Source: Meconema thalassinum
Lineage: Eukaryota > Arthropoda > Insecta > Orthoptera > Tettigoniidae
Direction: 5' to 3'
Assembly (NCBI GenBank): GCA_946902985.2
Contig: OX336388.2
Location: 1,499,802,545 to 1,499,866,544, forward strand
Length of the DNA stretch: 64,000 nucleotides
Shown here: piece after piece, positions 56,733-64,000 of the stretch
Position numbering within the stretch: the first letter of the stretch is position 1
Layout: every line of letters starts with the position of its first letter
Program-made: the position numbers and the translations under genes
Notes under the pieces: generated by a model
The model's input: the letters and a program-made list of their open reading frames with translations, nothing else
What the model was told of the DNA's origin: nothing
Databases searched by the model: none

Positions 56733-57222
56733 TTAGCGCTTGCGTTTCTTAGCCGCGGGAGGGTGAGGTGTGGGGGTGGTTTTCCGTGAATGGTATGGTT
56801 TCATGCGCCGTACATGAACCGTATCTTCAATAATTTTGTGATTGTGCCGAATGTTGACAAGGTAGTTTAGGTCCGAAATTTTTCTCTGGATTCTAAACGG
56901 ACCTGTCCACTTCGGGATTAGGAATTCAGACACATTTTTAATGCGAGTGGGTGACCATATCATAATGAGCTGCCCGGGTTTGTATTCCTGGTGTCTGTGA
57001 GTTTTATCATATGTTTTTTTCTCTCTGTTTTGTGATGTGCGGATATTTTGACGCGCGGTATTACGGGCTGTGCATAAATACTGCAATCTTTCCGCGTTGC
57101 TAGGGAGTGTATCCTGTGGGATTCAAATGTTGTCGATCGGACTGCGCGGGTGATATCCGTGTAATAGAAAATGCGGGGTGTGTTTGGTCGCCTGCGACAC
57201 GGATGTGTTGTACACACCGGGG
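56733..57222 (-). pseudogene. Gypsy D integrase C-terminal remnant
   Basis: On the minus strand, in a frame different from gag, the sequence starts abruptly at YNTSVSQATKHTPHFLLHGY, the end of a Gypsy integrase core, with a TGA shortly after SPIDNI. It runs on through KPGQLIMIWSPTR and PKWTGPFRI, a typical integrase tail, to a basic end PPAAKKRKR. Protease, RT, RNase H and both catalytic Asp blocks are absent. Confidence 0.82.
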
Positions 57223-58675
57223 GTGTATTATGCCATTGGGGGTGGGTAGGTTTACTTTGACCCTGTTGCCTTCCCCTTGGCCCTCGCCATGTATTCCTAT
57301 GTTCATCCCCATGAGGGCGTGCTTTAGGGCTAGCGTGGATGGCCGTGATTTGCATTTCTTGCATCTGTTTAGTCAGATCGCGGATCTGTTGATGCAAATC
57401 TCCGTTGTCTGTACGGATGTGCTGATCCACGGCTTTTTGGGTCATTTTATTGCCCTCTTCAATGAATCTAATGTTTGCTTGCAATTCAAGCACTGTGTTG
57501 CTCTGTAATGTACACAGTTTGTCAACTAAGGAAGGGCGCATACCTTGCATGAGGAGCCGTACTTTTTGCTTGTCTGGCATGTGCTTATTGTATCTCTCGC
57601 ACATTAATAATTTGGAATTAATGTACGCTCTTGTGCCTTCCGTGGGACCTTGTGTATGAGCTCGGATTTTATCATATAAATCATCCTCATCAGGGGTCAA
57701 CTGAAATGTGTTGATGAGGGCAGCTGAAAATTGTTCCCACGTGGCATCTGCCAAGGTGGCCTCATGGAGTTCATACCATGTGCGGGCCGATTTGGTGAGG
57801 TAGGCTGGTAAGAGGCGTTTCTTGTCCTCATCCGTCCAACCATTAATCTTAGCCGTTCGATTGAAGGCTCTTAGATATTCCTCGGGGTCCTCTTTGTCAC
57901 CAAGGTATCTAGTGGGTTGTATCATAGGATACTTCGTAGGCACGGCCATGTTCGCGCTGTAGGAGGAGTTGGTGGTGGATATGGGGCTACGCTCAACTGG
58001 GGACTCTAAGTTGCCGTTCAGTAATGCAACGTTAGAGTGTACGTGGCTTAGGGGCTGGTGGTGGATCTGAATTGGTGTAGTATGTGTATTTCTGCTCTGG
58101 GAAGTGCCTGGATGGTTAGGGGTAGATTGTGGAGCGTCCTGAGGATTAAATTGCTCCGTACCCTGGATATTATCTAGCGACAAGTCGTGTATAATATTAA
58201 CCTCCTGTAGTGTGGAAAGCGCCTTGTTAATTTGTCCGCCTAGGGTTGCTGCAATAGTGTTTATATCTGCAAATAGCTTCCCGTTTGGTGAGTTGTGTGG
58301 AATTTCGTCTAGCTGTTGTAACAGGACCTGCAACCCGTTATAGGTCTGCTGTGTGTCACTAAGGTGTTGTAATAAAGCTTGTGGTAATGTGGGGGTTAAG
58401 TCGTCACTATCCCCGTTATCTGGGGACGACTGTTGGGCGTTCTGTGTCTGTGCCCGTGTGTTGGGACGTTGTCTGATTGCTTTTGGGTATTTAAGTTTAA
58501 TATGTATAACTGCGTCCTCAAGTTCCTCAAGTAATTGGCCTACGTTATTTTCTTTTATTAGGTCAGGGTTCTTAACCAGGATTTTAGGGCGTAGGGGTCT
58601 GGTGGCAGCGGCTAGGGTGTGTGCTGTATCCCTAAATACACGGTGGACCTTACTAGGATTTTTGAACTTGAGCAT
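57216..58675 (-). pseudogene. gag: Gypsy D Gag (C-terminus lost to deletion)
   Basis: ATG at 58675. About 485 residues are genuine Gag: a basic start, a long Gln/Ser/Pro-rich stretch, then a retrotransposon Gag core (RYLGDKEDPEEYLRAFNRTA, KSARTWYELHEAT, LMQGMRPSLVDKLC). Beyond about 57220 the frame runs out of phase into integrase DNA to 56960, so the last 80 or so codons are an artefact. No zinc knuckle is left before the junction. Upstream, 58676-58956 is leader. Confidence 0.82.
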
Positions 58676-58935
58676 GGGTCTTTGCTGTACGTCCTTCTGT
58701 AAGGGCGTATTTATAAGGATATAAATTATGTATGGTTAGGTAAGGGTGGCGTTTAAAATGTATTTCCTAGCGGGGCGGGCTTGGGTTGGGTATAAAGATT
58801 TTGTCTAATCCTATGTCTCAAAAAATTTTCCCAATTTTGGGTGGCGTTTGCTTGGCTAGCACGAGGTTTATGGATCTTTGCCGCGGAAATTCGTTGTCTG
58901 AACTCCCTTAGACGTTGCTTTAAATCAACGTCGCG

Positions 58936-58954
58936 GTACCCTGCGCCTCCACCA
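58936..58954 (-). other. Gypsy D probable primer-binding site
   Basis: Minus-strand TGGTGGAGGCGCAGGGTAC begins 2-3 nt inside the right LTR. Position and TGG start fit a PBS; I could not match it to a tRNA from memory. Confidence 0.45.
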
Positions 58955-58956
58955 TT

Positions 58957-60421
58957 TGTAAGGTATCTGTGAGGGATGCCTGTACAAATAATAAATCTAG
59001 GGGATGAAATAAGTCTAAAATGGGGGTTGAGCTTGGCGAAAACTGTAAGAGGTAAGGAGTGCTTTAGGAATGGAGATCGATTGTGCGATCAGCCAGGAGA
59101 ACTCCCCAATGTACTGTTTGGCGGGGTAGTTTTAGGTACAGGGGTAGTTTGCAAGATCTATTAAGTTATAAACCAAAGCGCGACGACTGCGCCCCGCGGT
59201 CAACAGGGAGCCGTGAGCACGCGAGTAAGTGTAGAGTTTGCTGTGGTCAGCGCGGAGCAATGACGCTCAGCTGAACACAAGCAGCGATTAAGCAAATACG
59301 CAATAAGACTATTTCTAAGTCCTACCTAAATTGGAATCTGTTAGGGTAGGAACTTACTAACTAAATAAATAAAAGAGTGAGACCAGTTGCTTCTATTACT
59401 TAGGATTTTAATGTGTATCTCTATTTGGAGATACACTAATAGAGCTAGCAGTTCAAAATAATAATTAATAAGAAATAAATACAGTCCAAGCACAGGGTGA
59501 GGGGAGTGTGTAGTGTATTGGTTAGTGTGTAGATCGCTAAGACACTTACCCGACCTGTAGACAGTAGAGGTTCAACACGTCGGTGCACTGAGTGAGGACT
59601 GAGTAATTGATGCTCCCTGGCACTTGACCTCTAGGGTTTTTATAGCTTTGGTGTGCACGCTCGGCGAATTCTTACATTCCTCCCGAGTCGTGCACCTCTT
59701 TCAGGTCATTGCCTGTGATACGAGGCTACCCGATTTCCTGTATGTGCTACTTGTTATTTATTTAATTTGTAGTTGGTATTTTATAAGGATTTTAGATCAG
59801 AAGTTTGTAGTTTTGGGATTTTATAGATTTTCCTTAGGGGATGGGGGTAGCGTACCCTAGGGGCACAACAACCCCCTTTGTAGGGTTAGTTATCGTCCTC
59901 GATAACTGGACGAAGACGTGGGGGTGGTTTTTGAAAAAATAAGACATCATCTTCTTTCTTGATAATCTTCTGTCTTCTGTTCTTCTCTTCTTTTCTTCTT
60001 TCATTTTGGGTCATCGTTGTATGGTTGGTGTCGTAGGGGGTGGATTGGTAGCCTCGTGGAAGATAGGGGTAAGTCAGGGGGTATATATAAATTTAGTTTT
60101 ATAGTGTGAAATGTCGAAAGTTGAAAGCTGAATAATTGTGCTGTCTAGTGATTGGGTGTCCGGGTGTGCCTAGCGATCAAGTGTAATTGTCTGTGGTGAG
60201 GGGAACAATATTTCTTTACAGTTTTTGTTTTTAAAATCCAACAATGGGGTGTGAAGCTTACTGTCTTTCATATTATGTGTTTTCTTGATGGGATATTACC
60301 TGGATCCCTTATTGTATTTTTGATATACAAACATAATAATTTGATAAATAAAACAATACATATTATAAAAATTTGCAATTGCAACACTTTAAATTAAGGG
60401 GTGCAGGAACACACGAGAGGA
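58957..60421 (-). repeat. Gypsy D 5' LTR
   Basis: Pairs with 42149-43609 at about 1% divergence, with a 4-bp length change near 59450. Hairpin at 59888-59907. A terminal CA would be at 60413. Confidence 0.88.
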
Positions 60422-63270
60422 CATAATAATAAAAACAGTTCCCAACCTTGGAACAGGATTCATCGTCAGTAGGAAGATTTCTGATTCAATCTTTGGCTTC
60501 AACTCGCCTAGCAGTCGAGTTTGAACTCTCTCCTTCCTGAGCACAAACAAAGTTTATACTGTTGTGAATGTCCATGCGCCAATCAATCAAGCGAATAAGA
60601 GAGACCCGGATGGAACGGATAGATTCGGGGAAGACCTTGAAGATGTTTTCTGTAAGATTCCAGACAAACACACGATTATGCTTCTTGGAGATTTCAATGC
60701 ACAGCTGGGTAAGGAAAGAAAGTTCCAAAACATTATCGGAAACTATCCAGCTCACCAGAGAACAAATCGCAATGGTGAGAGGCTCGTAGAACTATGTAAG
60801 GCTTTCAATCTTGTTATAAAATCCACAGCGTTCAAACTCCTTCCCAGAAAACAGAAGACTTGGACATCTCCGAATCCAAATCTCGGCGAATTTCAAATTG
60901 ATCACGTCGCAATTGCACGTAAAGCTCAGAGAAATATAGTATGTGAAGGTTCTAAGAAATGCCAATCTAGATTCGGATCACTATCTATCCAAAATCAAAG
61001 TTAAACTGATTCCGAGAAACACCAGAAAGGCCGTCTTAAAAAAGATCAATCGATTTGATACTGAAAAACTACGATTGTGCTCTGAATTTAATCAAAAACT
61101 AGAATCTTGGAATCCCGAAAACTGGGATGAACTACAACAGGCCCTGGTCACAACAGCACAGGAGACAGTTCCACTGACGAAGTCAAAGAAACATGCGTGG
61201 TGGAATAATGCATGTGATTCAGAGGTAAAGCAAAGACAACTTGCCTGGCAGAAATGGAACTCGCGAAAGAACCAAGATAATTGGGAAAACTTCGTGAACG
61301 AGAGACAAAGCGCTGCAAAAATCATCCGCAATGTAAATCGTGCCTACAACAAGAGCCAACTAACTCTAATTGTGCTAGACTTTCAGAGGACCAACACAAG
61401 GGACTTCAACAGAACCTTCAAACGCAATCCAAGCAAATACAATCCTCCGAGTCTACAGTTCAAAGACTCAAATGGGAGACTAGCTTACAGTGAGAGAGAA
61501 AATTGCCAGATTCTAGCGAAATACTTTGAATCCATCCTTAATTGTGAGACTCCAAACTCCACTCTCTCATTTGAAGACAACATGCAAGTCCACCCAGATT
61601 CATCCCCTCCAACGAAAGAAGAAATCAAACAGATTATCCAGTCACTTAAGAACAACAAGGCACCAGGTGAGGACTCGATAATCGCCGAATTGTGGAAGTA
61701 TGCTGGTGAAAAGATGATTGATAAATTGACTGACATTATCAAGGAGATTTGGGAAACTGAGAAACTTCTACATGACTGGACTTCTGCCTTGATACATCCC
61801 CTGCATAAGAAAGGTGACAAAACGGACGTTAACAACTACCGCGGCATTTCCCTCCTACTGATAACTTACAAAATTATTTCAAAAGCTCTGCAGATTAGGG
61901 CAGAACAACAACTTGATCCACAATTAGGAGAGTACCAAGGAGGGTTACGGAAAGAGCGCTCATGTGCCGAACAAATTATGAATCTGAAATCCATCCTTTT
62001 CTATCTGAAGCAAACGAACAAGAAATTTGTGGTAACCTTCGTCGACTTCAAGAAGGTCTATGATTCGATTGATAGAATAGCTCTTATTCAAATTCTAAAG
62101 GAATTTGGATTGGATAATAAAACCAGGGCAATAATTCAACATACCTTAGCTAACACAACCTCCAGAGTCAAGTTCAGAGGAGAAATTTCAGACTCTTTCG
62201 AAATTACGACAGGAGTTAGGCAGGGAGATGGGCTTTCACCCCTGCTCTTCAACTGTGCACTTGAAAAGGTCATCCGCGAGTGGCGCAAAGAAATGAACGA
62301 TGGGGTCCAAAATGGAGTACGACTGGGTTACAAGAGCACGAACCTTTCTATTGATTGCCTAGCTTTTGCAGATGATCTTGCAATTTTCTCCGACTCTTTA
62401 GATATGGCCACAAAACAAATTAACCAGCTGCAGGTACAGGCAACAAAAGTTGGTCTTCAGATCTCTTTGGAGAAAACACACTTCATAACTAACATCAAGC
62501 CAACACCAAGGGAACTAAAAGTAAACCAGGGGAAAATCAAACGGACAGATAAGTTTAAATATCTTGGCGAGTGGGTAGAACCCAACGTATGTGAGAAAGA
62601 AACCTTCACTTCGCGCATGAACAAAATGGAAAAGGTGTACCAACTCACCAAGGACGTTTACACCAAAAAGTCAATATCCATGAACGCAAAACTTAGGCAT
62701 TATTGCACTGTCATACGACCAGAGGCTCTGTACGCAGCGGAATGCCTCACCATGAACAAGAAAGGCCTGGTAGAAAAATTGGAGATCAAGGAAAGAAAGA
62801 TCTTGAGGAAAATTCTTGGCCCGATTAAAGACAACGGTGAATATAGACGGCGGCATATCTATGAGCTGTATATTCATGTCCAGAAGATTTCTGATGTAAT
62901 GAGGAAAAGGAGGATTGCATTTTATGGCCACTTGCTTAGAATGAAACCCACACGATTGACGAACCGGATCTTTAACTATTTTAAAAATAAGAAGACCTAG
63001 CCAGCCTGGTTCAAAGAGGTGGAAAGTGACCTGCAAGAGATGGAAATTACCTGTGGGGATATTCAAGAACGCAATTCCCTCAGGAAGAAACTACACGACC
63101 TCCAGGGTTTTCTGGAAAAAACGAAGTTGAAGACGGGAAAGATGTGGACGGAATAAAGAAAAGAGCAACACCGGCAACGTATGAAGGAACACTGGGCAAA
63201 GATCAAAGCCCAGAGAAGCCAGTTGAAATAACGTGGTCCTTAGTTGGCCGATACGATTAAAGAAGAATAA
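60422..63270 (+). mobile_element. RTE-like LINE, 5'-truncated
   Basis: It begins mid-endonuclease directly against the Gypsy D LTR and ends near 63270 in a short tail GAAGAATAATAATG. The missing first part of the endonuclease is not found left of Gypsy D, so the LINE was truncated or the junction rearranged. Confidence 0.8.
60440..63228 (+). pseudogene. RTE-like endonuclease-reverse transcriptase (broken)
   Basis: Partial endonuclease: VPNLGTGFIVSRKISD, an early TGA near 60522, then VVNVHAPINQ, MLLGDFNAQLGKER and FQIDHVAIA. The frame changes near 60945-60960, after which a 685-codon frame (60943-63000) holds SDHYLSKIKV and the RT: HKKGDKTDVNNYRGISLL, motif A FVDFKKVYDSID, GVRQGDGLSPLLFNC, catalytic LAFADDLAIF (about 62360) and LYAAECLTM. 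A TAG at 62998-63000 precedes about 75 more codons in the same frame (PAWFKEVESDLQEM), so it is probably a nonsense mutation. Clade by motif style only. Confidence 0.85.
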
Positions 63271-64000
63271 TAATGTAAATAAATCACCAACACAAGCTTG
63301 CAAAAGTAACAAATTTAAACTTTACCACCAAAATGTTCAGTCTCTCTATAATAAAATTGATTACATAAATCTAATGCTTAAAAATGAACTTAAACACATC
63401 TCAGCACTATGTATTTCAGAACATTGGCTGAAAGAGGAACAACTAGAATTAATTCAATTCCCAGGGTTTATACAAGCTAGTAAATACTCTAGAACTAATA
63501 TTAGCCATGGTGGTACTTGTATCTACCTAAGAAATAATTTAGATCATGAAAAGTTAACAGCTTATGATTATCTAATTATGCAACAGGATTTTAAATTCTC
63601 TGCCGTTAAAATACAGCAGTTTAAGTTAATAATTGTATGCGTATACCGTTCTCCTTCAGGAAATTTTCCTTTATTTATAGATAAATTAGAATTGTTACTC
63701 AATAACATGAGCAAAGTAAATTTCGATATAATAATTTGTGGGGATGTAAATGTGGATTTCTTAAAATTTGAATTATTAACACAGTTACTAATTTCCTATG
63801 GACTGAAACCTACAGTAAATACCCCATTCATACTTAAGATATGGGGTCATATTTTGGGGTATGTCGCCAGATGTACTAAGCACGTTTAGGATACAAAAGA
63901 GGGCGATTAGAATTATGGCAAATGTAAACACTAGAGAATCATGTAGACCTCTGTTTAATGATTTAAACATTCTCCCTCTGCCCTGTATATATATCTATGA
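63271..64000 (+). pseudogene. CR1/L2/Jockey-group LINE, right copy with internal deletion
   Basis: An AP endonuclease domain (YHQNVQSLYNKIDYIN, ISALCISEHWL, GGTCIYLRNN, VCVYRSPSGNF, IIICGDVNVDFLK) runs to about 63820 and then jumps straight into the C-terminal part of the RT protein. 63824-64000 matches 1604-1780 of the left copy with few differences. The entire RT catalytic core is missing. The copy continues past the window. Confidence 0.87.

Larger units (their letters stand above)
42149..60421 (-). mobile_element. Gypsy D: large deleted LTR retrotransposon
   Basis: Two similar repeats of about 1.46 kb (42149-43609 and 58957-60421) enclose 15.3 kb. On the minus strand: probable PBS, Gag, a remnant of the integrase end, then about 10 kb non-coding sequence with an inserted LINE. 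RT, RNase H and most of integrase are missing. No target duplication was found: the left flank reads TTAATAT and the right flank is LINE sequence, so one side has been rearranged or overwritten. Confidence 0.82.

Noticed and set aside
56960..57215. C-terminal 80-odd residues of the 571-codon Gypsy D Gag frame
   Set aside because: Out-of-frame reading of integrase DNA beyond a deletion junction, not part of Gag.

Overview
This window looks like animal (most likely insect) repeat-rich DNA. I found no host gene, tRNA, rRNA or CRISPR array. Almost all of it is a nest of retrotransposons: one BEL/Pao element, four Ty3/Gypsy-type LTR elements, four stretches of non-LTR (LINE) elements, one tRNA-derived SINE and several short repeat fragments. 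The insect assignment is an inference from BEL/Pao plus Gypsy plus RTE/CR1-type LINEs and from the SINE type. No species can be named.

Layout. A CR1/L2/Jockey-group LINE (1-2266, resuming at about 41621) carries a reverse-strand SINE (274-607). Gypsy A, minus strand, sits in the LINE 3' region: left LTR 2267-5411, decayed pol and gag 5412-11244, right LTR starting at 11245 and ending at 41620. That right LTR is split into pieces by four separate insertions: a 1.5-kb non-coding repeat array (11670-13189), Gypsy B (13392-23089, minus), an apparently intact BEL/Pao element (23292-31153, plus) and Gypsy C (31582-39622, plus, gag only). Target-site duplications support each LTR insertion: ATAC for A, ATTAT for B, CAACT for BEL, ATAC for C. 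After about 0.4 kb of unassigned sequence comes Gypsy D (42149-60421, minus). It has two similar 1.46-kb LTRs, a gag fused by deletion to the end of an integrase, and about 10 kb of non-coding sequence that hosts a nearly intact RTE/BovB-like LINE (about 50344-53470). The window ends with a 5'-truncated RTE-like LINE (60422-63270) and a second, internally deleted copy of the first LINE family (63271-64000).

How the parts work together. Only the BEL element still looks able to make all its products: one uninterrupted 1714-codon Gag-protease-RT-RNase H-integrase ORF, a 20-nt primer-binding site fitting tRNA-Phe, equal-length LTRs with no difference seen, and an LTR promoter with CCAAT, heat-shock-like, CRE and TATA motifs. 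Gypsy B is a few stop codons from intact. One of them replaces the tyrosine of the RT catalytic YxDD box, and an in-frame TGA separates gag from pol. Gypsy A is heavily mutated. Gypsy C keeps only a related Gag and would depend on another element. LTR divergence judged by eye (BEL none, C about 1%, B about 1.5%, A about 2-3%) agrees with the nesting order.

Limits: boundaries were set by reading repeats and terminal TG...CA by eye. Family names rest on motifs, not on searches.
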